Shown here: positions 24,129 to 33,582 of the stretch, piece after piece
How the letters are laid out: each line of letters begins with the position of its first letter
Numbering within the stretch: the first letter of the stretch is position 1
NCBI RefSeq assembly: GCF_024400215.1
Contig: NZ_CP053748.1
Coordinates: 5,642,001 to 5,706,000 of the forward strand
Direction of reading: 5' to 3'
DNA: 64,000 nt
Source of the DNA: Massilia sp. erpn
Lineage (GTDB): Bacteria > Pseudomonadota > Gammaproteobacteria > Burkholderiales > Burkholderiaceae_D
Notes under the pieces: generated by a model
What the model was told of the DNA's origin: nothing
Database searches by the model: none
What the model saw: only the letters and a program-made list of their open reading frames with translations
Program-made: the position numbers and the translations under genes

Positions 24129-24265
24129 AACTTGTGTTTTCCGCTTAGATGAAGTAAAGGGAGCCCCTTACTGTACATGCTGCAATGCGAAAGAACAAGT
24201 CAAAAAAGTAATGATCTCATACAGTCTTGGCATAAGATCATTCCAAAAAGCATTAGTCTGAAATT

Positions 24266-25663
24266 TTATTCGGCCATCCAGCGGAAGATGATCCTTTTGT
24301 TGGCCCCAGCCCCTATCTTGTGGCAATCCATGCCGATTCCTGCGGCAAACAAGAGTTGGCCTGGGATGTAGACAACTGGCAGCCTTGTACGCTCCCACGC
24401 CGGGATACTTAGCGATTGATAGTGATGTTTGAGGTCGCGCGTGGGCCGGTTCGGGGCTGGCTTCAACCGTTCGCCGCCGCGGCGGAACTCGATGGTAAAG
24501 AGCTGTTTTTGCAGCCATTCCGCGTCCAGCCCCTCTTCCGCCTCGTCGAAATGCAGCACGCCGCCATAGGCCGGGAAAGCCAGCGCGGTTTCGCCATTCC
24601 AGCGGAAGTGCTGGCCGGGCTTGTCGTCGAACTGGTCTTCGCGCGTACCTTCCAGCTCGCGCAGCTTGGGCACGAGGTACAGGCGGTCGCGGTGGCGCCG
24701 CACGTGGCAGTCCGGGTGGGTGACCAGGAGTTGGGCGTCTTCGCGCGCTTCCAGCAGCTGCGCCAGCATTTCGGCCAGCCAGGCGGTCGAGGGCATGCCC
24801 AGTTTGCGCACGCGGAACCACTGGCGCAGCATATTGCCGGCGCGGTCGGCGCTGAGCGCGCGCAGGCGGGCCACGTCGATGCTGTCGGCTTCGAGGCAGG
24901 CTTGCAGATCCTGCTCGGCCAGTTCGCTGAGCATGCGCTGCGCCGATTGCGCGTGCTGGGCGCTACGCGACAGGCGGGCCTGGAAGCCGGGGAAAGCCGT
25001 CGCCAGCGCGGGCATGACCTGATGGCGCAGCGCGTTGCGGGCGTAGCGCGGATCGTCGTTGGATTCGTCGTTGACGTAGGCGATGCCCTGCCCTGCCACA
25101 TAGGCGTCAAGCTGGCTGCGCGCGGTCTGCAGCAGCGGACGGGCCAGCAGCAGTCCGGCGTTGCCCAGCAAGTCGGGCGCGTGGTTGCAGGCGTCCATTC
25201 CGGACAGGCCGGCCGGGCCGGAACCGCGCAGCAGTTGCAGCAGCACCGTTTCCGCCTGGTCGTCGAGGTGGTGGGCGGTCAGCAGCAGATTCACGCCATG
25301 CTCGCGGCACAGCGCGCCCAGGGCGGCGTAGCGGCTCTTGCGCGCCGCCGCTTCGGTGCCGGACTTGGCGACGTCCTGCAATTGCACGCGGCGCGCGGCG
25401 AAGGCCACGCCCAGCGCGGCGCATGCCTGTTCGCAGTGCACCTGCCAGGCGTCGGCATTCGGACTCAGGCCGTGATGAACGTGGAAGGCATGCAGCGTCA
25501 CGCTCTGCCGCCGCGCCCAGTCCTGCGCCAGATGCAGCAGTGCCGATGAATCAAGGCCGCCGCTAAGGGCGATGGCGACGCTCTGCCCCGCCGCGTCCGC
25601 CGGCAGCGCGGCCATGGCCTGCGCAAAAATGTCCGGCAAGGCGCCGCTGTGCTGCTTCTTCAA
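24266..25663 (-). CDS. tilS: tRNA(Ile)-lysidine synthetase
   Basis: 465 residues. The PP-loop ATPase motif is ALSGGLDSSALLHLA (about 29-43), followed by HAFHVHHGLSPNAD and LLTAHHLDDQAETVLLQLLRGSG, both TilS signatures. The C-terminal substrate-binding domain ends FAAGIGMDCHKIG. The enzyme converts C34 of tRNA-Ile2 to lysidine so that it reads AUA, an essential function. It lies after accA on the same strand, the order common in betaproteobacteria, with a terminator hairpin between. Confidence 0.96.
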   Translation of the reverse strand: MKKQHSGALPDIFAQAMAALPADAAGQSVAIALSGGLDSSALLHLAQDWARRQSVTLHAFHVHHGLSPNADAWQVHCEQACAALGVAFAARRVQLQDVAKSGTEAAARKSRYAALGALCREHGVNLLLTAHHLDDQAETVLLQLLRGSGPAGLSGMDACNHAPDLLGNAGLLLARPLLQTARSQLDAYVAGQGIAYVNDESNDDPRYARNALRHQVMPALATAFPGFQARLSRSAQHAQSAQRMLSELAEQDLQACLEADSIDVARLRALSADRAGNMLRQWFRVRKLGMPSTAWLAEMLAQLLEAREDAQLLVTHPDCHVRRHRDRLYLVPKLRELEGTREDQFDDKPGQHFRWNGETALAFPAYGGVLHFDEAEEGLDAEWLQKQLFTIEFRRGGERLKPAPNRPTRDLKHHYQSLSIPAWERTRLPVVYIPGQLLFAAGIGMDCHKIGAGANKRIIFRWMAE

Positions 25664-25683
25664 TCTGAACTCCTGAAATGCAA

Positions 25684-25706
25684 AAACCGGGGGCGAGCCC
25701 CGGTTT
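25684..25706 (-). terminator. Intrinsic terminator downstream of accA
   Basis: On the minus strand AAACCGGGG-CTCGC-CCCCGGTTT forms a 9-bp GC-rich stem that runs into a five-T tract (25682-25686 region). It sits between the accA stop and the tilS start, so tilS probably has its own promoter or depends on read-through. Confidence 0.85.
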
Positions 25707-25732
25707 GGAAGGACGTGGATGCCGCCGCCGGC

Positions 25733-26707
25733 TTATTCGGAAGCGGAGGTTTCCTTGAATTTGCCGTAGCTCATCAGCTTTTCGTGACGCGAAGCCAGCA
25801 GATCCTTGGTCTTCACGCCTTGGAACTGGCGCAGGGAATCGGCCAGGGCGCGCTTCAGCAAGGTCGCCATCTGTTTCGGATCGCGGTGGGCGCCGCCCAG
25901 CGGCTCGTTGACGATCTTGTCGATCAGGCCCATGGCTTTCAGGCGGTGGGCGGTCAGGCCCAGCGCTTCGGCCGCGTCGGAGGCGCGCTCGGAAGTCTTC
26001 CACAGGATCGAGGCGCAGCCTTCCGGCGAGATCACCGAGTAGGTGGCGTATTGCAGCATCAGCACGGCGTCGCCCACGGCGATCGCCAGCGCGCCGCCGG
26101 AACCGCCTTCGCCGATAATGGTGGCGATCAGCGGTACTTTCAGTTCAGCCATCACGTACAGATTGTGGCCGATGGCTTCGGACTGGCCGCGTTCTTCGGC
26201 GTCGATGCCGGGGAAGGCGCCGGGGGTGTCAACGAAGGTGAAGATCGGCAGATTGAATTTTTCGGCAACCTTCATCAGGCGCATGGCCTTGCGGTAGCCT
26301 TCCGGACGCGGCATGCCAAAGTTGCGCATGGCGCGCTCCTTGGTGTCGCGGCCTTTCTGGTGGCCGATCACCATGCAGGGCTGGCCGTTAAAGCGCGCCA
26401 GGCCGCCAACGATGGACTGGTCGTCCGCATAGGTGCGGTCGCCGTGCAGTTCGTGGAAGTCGGTGAAGATTTCGTTCACATAGTCCATGGTGTATGGACG
26501 CTGCGGGTGGCGGGCGATCTGGGAAACCTGCCAAGGCGTGAGCTTGGCGTAAATGTCTTTGGTCAGCTGCTGGCTCTTCTTGGCCAGGCGGTCGATCTCT
26601 TCGGAGATGTCGACGGCGGAGTCGTCTTGCACGAAACGCAGCTCTTCAATCTTGGAATCCAGTTCCGCAATCGGTTGCTCAAAATTGAGGAAAGTCGTTT
26701 TAATCAT
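25733..26707 (-). CDS. accA: Acetyl-CoA carboxylase carboxyltransferase subunit alpha
   Basis: 324 residues, the standard length. The N-terminal helix ([20 protein letters not shown]), [21 protein letters not shown] motif ([19 protein letters not shown]) and [15 protein letters not shown] are hallmarks of AccA. With AccD it transfers the carboxyl group from biotin to acetyl-CoA to make malonyl-CoA, the first committed step of fatty acid synthesis. Transcribed toward tilS. Confidence 0.97.
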   Translation of the reverse strand: MIKTTFLNFEQPIAELDSKIEELRFVQDDSAVDISEEIDRLAKKSQQLTKDIYAKLTPWQVSQIARHPQRPYTMDYVNEIFTDFHELHGDRTYADDQSIVGGLARFNGQPCMVIGHQKGRDTKERAMRNFGMPRPEGYRKAMRLMKVAEKFNLPIFTFVDTPGAFPGIDAEERGQSEAIGHNLYVMAELKVPLIATIIGEGGSGGALAIAVGDAVLMLQYATYSVISPEGCASILWKTSERASDAAEALGLTAHRLKAMGLIDKIVNEPLGGAHRDPKQMATLLKRALADSLRQFQGVKTKDLLASRHEKLMSYGKFKETSASE

Positions 26708-26763
26708 TGTACCTCCGAGAGTATTACTGGCCGCTTGCTAGTTTCGGCGCGGCGCGAATTGGG

Positions 26764-27423
26764 CTATTTTACCGGAACCGGGTCGAGACTACGCCATAAA
26801 TACCAAGTGGCGACGGTGCGATACGGTTCCCAGTTGGCCGAGACTTCGCGCGCATCACTGCGCGATACAGGCTCGCCCGAGAAATAATTCTGGCTGATAC
26901 CCTGGATCAGACCGGGATCGTCCAGCGGCAAAACATTAGGCCGGAGCAGATTAAATATCAAAAACATCTCCGCTGTCCAGCGCGTAATGCCGCGGATTTG
27001 AACCAGCTCAGCGATCACGGCTTCATCGTCCATTTCATGCCATTGGCTGGCGTGGACTTTTTTGGCCTTGAAATTATCGGCCAGGTCGAGGATGTATTCG
27101 GTCTTGCGCTTGGACAGGCCGCACTCGCCCAACTGCTCGGCGCCGGCTTTCAATACCTGCGCCGGCGTGCATTTGGGACAGAGGGCCAGCAGCTTTTTCC
27201 AGGCCACGTCGGCCGCCTTGGCCGTAACCTGCTGCTTGACGATGGAACGGGCCAGGGTGATAAAGGGGTCGTCATGGCCGACCAGATGCAGATCGCCAAA
27301 CTGTGGGATGAGCTTTTTCATGATGCGGTCCCGCTTCATGAGCTCGATCTTCGCCTCTTCCCAGTATGGCGGCAAAGCCACCTGCCGGGATGCGGCGCCC
27401 GTTGTATCCTTGGCCTGAACCAT
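26764..27423 (-). CDS. DNA-3-methyladenine glycosylase II, AlkA-like (HhH-GPD)
   Basis: 219 residues. The helix-hairpin-helix lies in ELVQIRGITRWTAEMFLIF (about 140-158), and the catalytic Asp follows in NVLPLDDPGLIQGI. A second family landmark is ARSIVKQQVTAKAADVAW. It excises alkylated bases (3-methyladenine and related) from DNA. It is shorter than E. coli AlkA (about 282) and lacks its N-terminal domain, like many short HhH-GPD glycosylases. Its ATG shares a base with the cysS stop (TAATG), so translation is coupled to cysS. Confidence 0.92.
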   Translation of the reverse strand: MVQAKDTTGAASRQVALPPYWEEAKIELMKRDRIMKKLIPQFGDLHLVGHDDPFITLARSIVKQQVTAKAADVAWKKLLALCPKCTPAQVLKAGAEQLGECGLSKRKTEYILDLADNFKAKKVHASQWHEMDDEAVIAELVQIRGITRWTAEMFLIFNLLRPNVLPLDDPGLIQGISQNYFSGEPVSRSDAREVSANWEPYRTVATWYLWRSLDPVPVK

Positions 27424-28808
27424 TATGCGCGGCGCCAGTTGGTGCTGCCGTCAGGTTTATCTTCGAGGATGATGCCGGCCGCCAGCAGGTCGGCGCGGAT
27501 CTTGTCCGACAGCGCGAAATCGCGCGCCTTCTTGGCAGCGGCACGCTGCTCGATGGCAGCGGCAATGGCGTCTTCACCCATGGCCTCACCCACCGCCGCC
27601 TGCAGGAATTCCTGCGGCACACGTTCCAGCAGGCCGATCACGCCGGCCAGGCCTTTCAGCTGGCGCGCCACGGCGGGCGATTTGGTCTTGTTCAATTCCG
27701 TCGCCAGGTCGAACAGCACGGAAACGGCGATCGGGGTATTGAAGTCGTCGTCCATGGCTTCGGCGAAGCGCTGGGCGTGGGCGTCCTTCCAGTCCAGCGG
27801 CTGGCCGTCGTCCTGCACGCCGTCCAGCGCGGTGTAGAGGCGGGCCAACGCGCCGCGCGCATCGTCCAGATGCACGTCGGAGTAATTCAGCGGGCTGCGG
27901 TAGTGGGCGCGCAGCATAAAGAAGCGCACCACTTCGGCGTCAAAGGATTTCAGCACGTCGCGGATGGTGAAGAAATTGCCCAGGGACTTGGACATTTTCT
28001 CGCCGTCGACGCGCACAAAGCCATTGTGCAACCAGTAGTTGACCATGGCATGGCCGCTGGCGCCTTCCGACTGGGCGATTTCGTTTTCATGGTGCGGGAA
28101 CTGCAGGTCGGCGCCGCCGCCATGGATGTCGAACTGCTCGCCCAGCAGGGAGCAGGACATGGCCGAGCACTCGATATGCCAGCCAGGACGGCCACTGCCC
28201 CATTTCGAATCCCATTTCACTTCCGCCGGCTCGGACTCCTTGGAAGCCTTCCACAGCACGAAGTCAAGCGGATCGCGCTTGCCGGTGTTGACGTCCACGC
28301 GCTCGCCGGCGCGCAGGTCGTCCAGCGACTTGCCGGACAGGCGGCCATAGCCAGCGAAATTGCGCACGGCGTAATTGACGTCGCCGTCATCGGCCTTATA
28401 CGCCAGGCCTTTAGCTTCCAGGCGCTCGATCAGGGCCAGCATCTGCGGCACATATTCGGTGGCGCGCGGGACGTGGGTCGGCTCCAGGATGCCCAGGGCA
28501 CCGGTGTCCTCGTCCATGAATTGGGTAAAGCGCGCAGTCAGCTGGCCGATGGTCTCGCCGTTTTCCACGGCGCGCTTGATGATCTTGTCGTCGATGTCCG
28601 TGATATTGCGGACGTAGGTCACATCATAGCCCGATGCCTTCAGCCAGCGGAACACCACGTCGAACGCCATCATCATGCGTGCATGGCCGACGTGGCAGTA
28701 ATCGTAGATCGTCATGCCGCAAACGTACATGCGGACCTTGCCCGCTTCCATTGGTTTAAACGTCTGCTTTTCGCGCGCCAACGTGTTGTAAATCTTTAAA
28801 TTGCTCAT
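27423..28808 (-). CDS. cysS: Cysteinyl-tRNA synthetase
   Basis: 461 residues. The HIGH-type motif is [11 protein letters not shown] and the KMSKS loop is [12 protein letters not shown] (about 265-276). The zinc ligands include C29 in YVCGMT and the WHIECSAM cysteine/HENE region ([14 protein letters not shown]). The C-terminal DALR-type domain and the anticodon-binding end follow. It charges tRNA-Cys in the cytosol. The downstream glycosylase gene overlaps the stop codon. Confidence 0.97.
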   Translation of the reverse strand: MSNLKIYNTLAREKQTFKPMEAGKVRMYVCGMTIYDYCHVGHARMMMAFDVVFRWLKASGYDVTYVRNITDIDDKIIKRAVENGETIGQLTARFTQFMDEDTGALGILEPTHVPRATEYVPQMLALIERLEAKGLAYKADDGDVNYAVRNFAGYGRLSGKSLDDLRAGERVDVNTGKRDPLDFVLWKASKESEPAEVKWDSKWGSGRPGWHIECSAMSCSLLGEQFDIHGGGADLQFPHHENEIAQSEGASGHAMVNYWLHNGFVRVDGEKMSKSLGNFFTIRDVLKSFDAEVVRFFMLRAHYRSPLNYSDVHLDDARGALARLYTALDGVQDDGQPLDWKDAHAQRFAEAMDDDFNTPIAVSVLFDLATELNKTKSPAVARQLKGLAGVIGLLERVPQEFLQAAVGEAMGEDAIAAAIEQRAAAKKARDFALSDKIRADLLAAGIILEDKPDGSTNWRRA

Positions 28809-29018
28809 CGGACCCTGCGTGATATCGGGTGCAGCTCAGGCAATACGAAAACCGGGCGCCGGCGCATACTGCACCGCACCTGGTTTCATCGTTATCACCT
28901 TGGAAACTGACAGACCCTCGGTATAGTTCTTCTTTGTTAGAATGGTACGTCAACGCCAAGTATAGCATTGATAAAAACCCCGGAGCTGTTTTACCAGAAC
29001 TTCAAAAGGAAGCCAAGA

Positions 29019-29639
29019 ATGCAATTGACAAATGCGCGCAGCCTGCCGATTTTGACCAAGAGCCTCGCCCTGAGCGCTGCTTTGGGCCTGAGCGGAGCCG
29101 CGCTGGCCGCCGACCCGGCCGCCATGCCGCAAGTGTCGCTGCGCACCAATGTCGGCGAAATCGTGCTGGAGCTGGACAAGGAAAAGGCGCCGAAAACGGT
29201 GGCCAACTTCCTCGCCTATGTAAAGAGCGGCCACTATAAAGGCACCATCTTCCACCGCGTGATCGACGGCTTCATGATCCAGGGCGGTGGTTATACCGCC
29301 GACCTGAAAAGCAAGCCGACCAAGCCGCCCGTCAAGAGCGAGTCGAAAAACGGCTTGAAAAACGATGCCTACACCGTCGCCATGGCGCGCACCGGCGACC
29401 CGAATTCGGCCACCGCCCAGTTTTTCATCAATGTCGTCAATAACGATGGCCTGAATTATCCGGCACCGGACGGCGTCGGCTACACCGTCTTTGGCAAGGT
29501 CATCGCCGGCCAGGAAGTGGTGGACAAGATCAAGGGCGTGCTGGTGGACGACAAGCCGAACTTCCAGAACATCCCCGTGATTCCGGTGGTCGTGACCGCC
29601 GCCACGATACTGAAAACGCCAATCCAGCCGAAACAGTAA
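29019..29639 (+). CDS. ppiA: Periplasmic cyclophilin-type peptidyl-prolyl isomerase
   Basis: 206 residues from ATG 29019, chosen because AAAGGAAG sits in front and because the signal peptide then starts correctly (SLALSAALGLSGAALAAD, cleavage near residue 28). Cyclophilin motifs: VANFLAYVKSGHYKGTIFHRVIDGFMIQGG, with the catalytic Arg in FHRV, and MARTGDPNSATAQFFINV. It catalyses proline cis-trans isomerisation during folding of envelope proteins. It is in tandem with a cytosolic paralogue (ppiB), and the two share long identical stretches, so they look like a gene duplication. Confidence 0.93.
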   Translation: MQLTNARSLPILTKSLALSAALGLSGAALAADPAAMPQVSLRTNVGEIVLELDKEKAPKTVANFLAYVKSGHYKGTIFHRVIDGFMIQGGGYTADLKSKPTKPPVKSESKNGLKNDAYTVAMARTGDPNSATAQFFINVVNNDGLNYPAPDGVGYTVFGKVIAGQEVVDKIKGVLVDDKPNFQNIPVIPVVVTAATILKTPIQPKQ

Positions 29640-29711
29640 AATAGCGCTTTGCCATGGCTTGCTGTATGATCGCGGCCCTCAGAGAACACTCCTCACAACG
29701 TCAGGACTAAC

Positions 29712-30203
29712 ATGACTACCATCACCATCACCACCAATAAAGGCGTTATCGTCGCCGAGCTGGACGCTGAAAAAGCGCCGAAAACCGTTGCCAACTTCCT
29801 GCACTACGTCGGCACCGGCCACTTCAGCAACACCATCTTCCACCGTGTGATCGATGGTTTCATGATCCAGGGCGGCGGCTTCGAGCCAGGCATGAAGCAA
29901 AAGCCAACCGACCAGACCGTTGAGAACGAAGCCAACAACGGCCTGAAAAACGAGCCATACACCCTGGCCATGGCCCGCACCTCGGCGCCGCACTCCGCAT
30001 CGGCCCAGTTCTTCATCAACGTGAAGAACAACTCCTTCCTGGACTACCCAGGCCAGGACGGCTGGGGCTACGCCGTCTTCGGCAAAGTCACCCAAGGCAC
30101 CGAAGTGGTGGACGAGATCCGCAAAGCGAAAACCACCCGCAGCGGCATGTTCGCCGACGTGCCGGCGGAAGACATCATCATCGAGAAAATCGAAGCCGCG
30201 TAA
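29712..30203 (+). CDS. ppiB: Cytosolic cyclophilin-type peptidyl-prolyl isomerase B
   Basis: 163 residues without a signal peptide. The core motifs VANFLHYVGTGHFSNTIFHRVIDGFMIQ and ASAQFFINVKNNSFLDYP are standard for PpiB, as is the ending AEDIIIEKIEA. It acts on cytosolic folding clients. Only seven bases separate its stop from the GTG start of lpxH, so the two are co-transcribed. Confidence 0.95.
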   Translation: MTTITITTNKGVIVAELDAEKAPKTVANFLHYVGTGHFSNTIFHRVIDGFMIQGGGFEPGMKQKPTDQTVENEANNGLKNEPYTLAMARTSAPHSASAQFFINVKNNSFLDYPGQDGWGYAVFGKVTQGTEVVDEIRKAKTTRSGMFADVPAEDIIIEKIEAA

Positions 30204-30210
30204 TTTCTTC

Positions 30211-30954
30211 GTGATTCTCCTCATCTCCGATCTGCACCTGCAGCCGGCCCAGCCCGCGATCACGGAAGCGTTTCACCGCTTCCTGCGGGAACAGGCGCCG
30301 GCCGCCAGACAGCTCTACCTGCTCGGCGACCTGTTCGAGTACTGGGCCGGCGACGACGACTTGCAAGAGCCGTTTCACCAGCAGATCGTGGATGCCCTGC
30401 GCCGCCTCAGCGACGCAGGCGTGGAAGTTTTCTGGATCGCGGGCAACCGCGATTTCCTCGTCGGCAGCGCCTTTGCCGCCGCAGCGGGCCTGACCCTGCT
30501 GCCCGAAACCTGGGTCATCGAAGCCGCCGGCCAGCGCATCGTGCTGGTACATGGCGACGCCCAGTGCACCGACGACATCAAATACATGGAATTCCGCGCC
30601 CAGGTGCGCCAGCCCGCCTGGCAGCAGCAATTCCTGGCCATGCCGCTGGCCCAGCGCAAAGCCATCATCGCCGGCCTGCGCGAGAGCAGCCGCCAGGAAC
30701 ACGGCAACAAGACCTACGAAATCATGGACGTGACGCCGCAGGCGATCCGCACGGTGTTCGAACAGACCGGCGCCAGCGTGATGATCCACGGCCATACCCA
30801 TCGCCCGGCCCTGCACCGGCTGGAAGGCGGCCTGCGCCGCTACGTGCTGCCCGACTGGGAGCCGGCTTCCACGCCGCCGCGCGGCGGCTGGATCGCCATC
30901 GGCGACGACGGCGCCATCACGCGCCACGCGCTGGACGGCTCCATCCTGCAGTAA
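30211..30954 (+). CDS. lpxH: UDP-2,3-diacylglucosamine diphosphatase
   Basis: 247 residues from a GTG start. Metallophosphoesterase motifs: ISDLHLQPAQP (Asp and His ligands), LLGDLFEYWAGDDD, AGNRDFLVG, LVHGDAQCTDD and MIHGHTHRPALH. It hydrolyses UDP-2,3-diacylglucosamine to lipid X in lipid A synthesis at the inner membrane. The presence of lpxH supports a Gram-negative host. It ends three bases before the stop of a convergent gene. Confidence 0.96.
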   Translation: MILLISDLHLQPAQPAITEAFHRFLREQAPAARQLYLLGDLFEYWAGDDDLQEPFHQQIVDALRRLSDAGVEVFWIAGNRDFLVGSAFAAAAGLTLLPETWVIEAAGQRIVLVHGDAQCTDDIKYMEFRAQVRQPAWQQQFLAMPLAQRKAIIAGLRESSRQEHGNKTYEIMDVTPQAIRTVFEQTGASVMIHGHTHRPALHRLEGGLRRYVLPDWEPASTPPRGGWIAIGDDGAITRHALDGSILQ

Positions 30955-30956
30955 GC

Positions 30957-31649
30957 TTATGCCCCCAGATAGGGGCTGCAGGAGTCGGCCAGCGGCCGGG
31001 AATTTTGCATTGCCCGCCTGACCGCGCGCTCCTCCCTGCCGCCAAGCAGGCACCTGCCAAGCCGGGACGAGGTTCCGCCAGGATCGAGATGGGTGCAGAA
31101 AAGGCCAAACAGCTGCCCATTCACTTCTTCAACGATCAGCTCCATATATGCTTCGGCGGCCGTGCTGGCAGCGATATAGGTGAGTCCATCGATTGCCGCC
31201 GTGCCGCACCAGCTCACCTCTTCCCAGGTCAGAAAAGTCTGCGGCGGATTGGCGTCCGCATCCAGAACCTTCGGCAATTGCCAGCTCGCCGCATCTTCGC
31301 CAAGCGCTTTAAGTAGCGGGAAAAGCGCCTCGCAGGAGACGATTTCCAGATCATGCAGGCAGCGGGGCGGGCTGGAATCTTCCCTATCCCGAACCACGCG
31401 CAGTACCTTGGCGGACACCAAAAAACTCTGCAGCAATTCAGAAGGCTGCTCGCTCCAGCCGTTTTCTGCGGAAAACGGCGGCTGCCACAGAAGATGCAGC
31501 ACGCCGCCGGTCTGGCCGCTATCCGTCAACGCAAAAGCGCGGGATAGCTGCTGCCCAGGCGCTGGCAAGATTGCTTTCAGGCTGACGGTGCCCGCCTGGT
31601 AATCAACCCCGGCAACTCGGGGCCAGGTTTCAAGATAATGAATTTTCAT
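30957..31649 (-). CDS. Hypothetical protein, no recognisable family
   Basis: 230 residues. The start MKIHYLETWPRVAGVDYQ is plausible. The protein has mixed alpha/beta character, no signal peptide, no membrane segment and no motif that I recognise. A conserved-looking stretch LTWEEVSWCGTAAIDGLTYIAA may be the core. It is convergent with lpxH and divergent from the VOC gene. Coding potential is supported by length and by the absence of a competing frame. Confidence 0.6.
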   Translation of the reverse strand: MKIHYLETWPRVAGVDYQAGTVSLKAILPAPGQQLSRAFALTDSGQTGGVLHLLWQPPFSAENGWSEQPSELLQSFLVSAKVLRVVRDREDSSPPRCLHDLEIVSCEALFPLLKALGEDAASWQLPKVLDADANPPQTFLTWEEVSWCGTAAIDGLTYIAASTAAEAYMELIVEEVNGQLFGLFCTHLDPGGTSSRLGRCLLGGREERAVRRAMQNSRPLADSCSPYLGA

Positions 31650-31705
31650 TTTGGCGATGGCGGAATGCTAGAATCGGCGCTCCATCTTCTGTTCGAGGAT
31701 TCCCC

Positions 31706-32068
31706 ATGAATCTGACTGCCGCAGAAATCAAGGCCTTCGTGCCGACGCGTGATCTTGACCTGTCCGTGCGCTTCTATGAGGCGCTGGGATTCGAGGCAGC
31801 CTCCCGGATGGAAGATCTGGCCTATATGCGCCATGGCGACACCAGCTTCCTGCTGCAACTGTTCGACGACGCCCACTTCTCCAGCAATTTCATGATGCAC
31901 TTCCTGGTGGAGAACGTGAACGACTGGCATGCCTATGTGCAGAACGAAGGGATCGCGGAGCACTTTGGCGTGCAGGTCGGGCCGCTGGTCGATCAGCCCT
32001 GGCGCATGCGCGACTTCAAGCTGCTCGACCCGTTCGGCGTGGTGTGGATTATCGCGCAGAACACCTAG
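31706..32068 (+). CDS. VOC-superfamily protein (glyoxalase fold, single module)
   Basis: 120 residues: FVPTRDLDLSVRFYEALGFEA at the start and FKLLDPFGVVWIIAQN at the end, both typical of VOC proteins with an N-terminal beta-alpha-beta-beta-beta module and the D-P-x-G-V-x-W strand. Single modules dimerise to form the active site. It may be a lyase or resistance-type binding protein; no metal ligand triad can be confirmed. It is divergent from the gene of unknown function on the other strand. Confidence 0.85.
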   Translation: MNLTAAEIKAFVPTRDLDLSVRFYEALGFEAASRMEDLAYMRHGDTSFLLQLFDDAHFSSNFMMHFLVENVNDWHAYVQNEGIAEHFGVQVGPLVDQPWRMRDFKLLDPFGVVWIIAQNT

Positions 32069-32081
32069 GCACGCGACCCGT

Positions 32082-32834
32082 TCAGCGTTTCAGCTTGTCG
32101 TAGGCCGTGTTCATGCGGCGGATCAGCGGCATATTCATATCGCGCGTGTGGCGATTCCAATGATCCATGATGTGCTGCAGCTCGGCTTGCAGGCGGTTGG
32201 CCAGCGCGGTCTCGCCTTCGCTGGCGGCCCAGATCGCGTATTCGGCGCGCGCCTCAAAACTGCCGAAGCGGGTGATGGCGGCGTCGAATTCGGCGCGCGC
32301 CTCGTCCTTGCGGCCGCTCTCGGACAAGGCCTGCGCCAAGGTCAGGCTCACTTGCTCGGCGCGGAAATTGATGTCGCTGCGGCGAATCTGCTCCAGATGG
32401 CTGATGGCTTGCGCCACATGGCCGCTGGCCAGATTGGCGCGCGCCGCGCCCAGGCGGATATCCAGATCGCTCGAAAAGGCGCCTTGCAGACAGGTTTCAT
32501 ACACGCTGGCCGCTTCCTGCGCCTGCCCTGCTTCCAGCAAGGCCGAGGCCAGGCGCATCTGGTTCTGCGCCGTCGGCGTGAAGTCGAAGGCGGCACGCGC
32601 CTCGCGCAGCTCGCGCGTCGGATCGAGCGACTTGGCGGCCGCCGTCACCATCTTGCGCGCACCATGCTCCAGGCGCGAATTCGGCATATAGATGCCGAAG
32701 AAATAGACGATGCTGCCCAGCAGAGGGAAGGAGAACAGGATCAGCAGCCAGTACATCTGCTGACGCGTGCGGATGGCGTGCACCGCAAAGAACAGCGCCA
32801 CCAGCACGTGCAAACCTAGACCGAGTATCGGCAT
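32082..32834 (-). CDS. Membrane-anchored TPR-type protein
   Basis: 250 residues. Two N-terminal hydrophobic segments (GLGLHVLVALFFAVHAI and WLLILFSFPLLGSIVYFFGIYM) are followed by helical repeats matching the TPR pattern: NQMRLASALLEAGQAQEAASVYE, LGAARANLASGHVAQAISHLEQI, AQALSESGRKDEARAEFDAAI and others (about 90-230). TPR proteins serve as protein-interaction scaffolds; the partner is unknown. No enzymatic motif. Confidence 0.82.
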   Translation of the reverse strand: MPILGLGLHVLVALFFAVHAIRTRQQMYWLLILFSFPLLGSIVYFFGIYMPNSRLEHGARKMVTAAAKSLDPTRELREARAAFDFTPTAQNQMRLASALLEAGQAQEAASVYETCLQGAFSSDLDIRLGAARANLASGHVAQAISHLEQIRRSDINFRAEQVSLTLAQALSESGRKDEARAEFDAAITRFGSFEARAEYAIWAASEGETALANRLQAELQHIMDHWNRHTRDMNMPLIRRMNTAYDKLKR

Positions 32835-32923
32835 TTCTTTACTCCAGCAATTTTCAATAGCTGCATTATAAGCAATGCCAGCTTAGGCTGGACTGAGCTG
32901 CCTACCGATCCTGGCAGCGCATC

Positions 32924-33502
32924 CTATTTCACCGGCTCCACGCGCACCACCAGCGCCGTCGGCGTGGTGCGGATGGTGGTCGGCGTGAACTGCACGCCCG
33001 CATAGCGCAACTCGTCCGGCCGCAGGCTGTAGATCGGCACATCGCGCAGCAGCTTGTCGACCAGCACATTCGCCGCCGCCGCGATCTGGCGCTGCTGGCC
33101 CTCGCCCACGCCATCGATGGCAAAGCGGTCCACCTGCGCGTCGCTGAGGAAGACGGCATTGCGCTGGCGGTCCACCACCAGCCGGCCCGACAAAGCCAGC
33201 TTGCCGTTCCAGCTCTGGCGCGTGAGGATGGGCGCCACATTCAGGTCGGTGGAGAGTGCAATGCGGTCGTTATCGAGCAAGGTGTTCAGCTGCGGGTTGC
33301 TAAGCTGGATCTCGAACACGCCCAGGGCGCGGTGCTGCAAGGGGAAGCGCTTGTCCAGGCTCTTTTGCAGCTTCTCAAGTGGCAGCTCCACATCGCGCGG
33401 GCCAACCATATTGGCGCAGGAAGTCAGCATGGCTGCGGCAAACAGCGGCAAGGCCAGCACCTTGCCAAGACGCGCCAACACGGCGCGGCGGGGATTCGTC
33501 AT
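32924..33502 (-). CDS. DUF1439 lipoprotein (YceB-like)
   Basis: 192 residues from ATG 33502. A lipobox-like LTSCAN follows a hydrophobic signal (LALPLFAAAMLTSC), so Cys about 28 is likely lipidated. The mature part (VELPLEKLQKSLDKRFPLQHRALGVFEIQLSNPQL) matches the YceB/DUF1439 pattern of lipocalin-like outer-membrane-facing lipoproteins. Function in the cell is unknown. A longer frame up to 33547 adds only an unlikely extension. Confidence 0.85.
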   Translation of the reverse strand: MTNPRRAVLARLGKVLALPLFAAAMLTSCANMVGPRDVELPLEKLQKSLDKRFPLQHRALGVFEIQLSNPQLNTLLDNDRIALSTDLNVAPILTRQSWNGKLALSGRLVVDRQRNAVFLSDAQVDRFAIDGVGEGQQRQIAAAANVLVDKLLRDVPIYSLRPDELRYAGVQFTPTTIRTTPTALVVRVEPVK

Positions 33503-33582
33503 CGGGATTCCTGATCGGTTTAAGCGGGCGACAGATTCGGCCTGCATCCCCTAAAGTGTAGCGGCACTTGAGGAGAGAAGCC

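Noticed and set aside
24129..24265. Lysine riboswitch upstream of lysC
   Set aside because: The leader of about 137 bases or less shows no recognisable L-box elements, and such riboswitches are not usual in betaproteobacteria.
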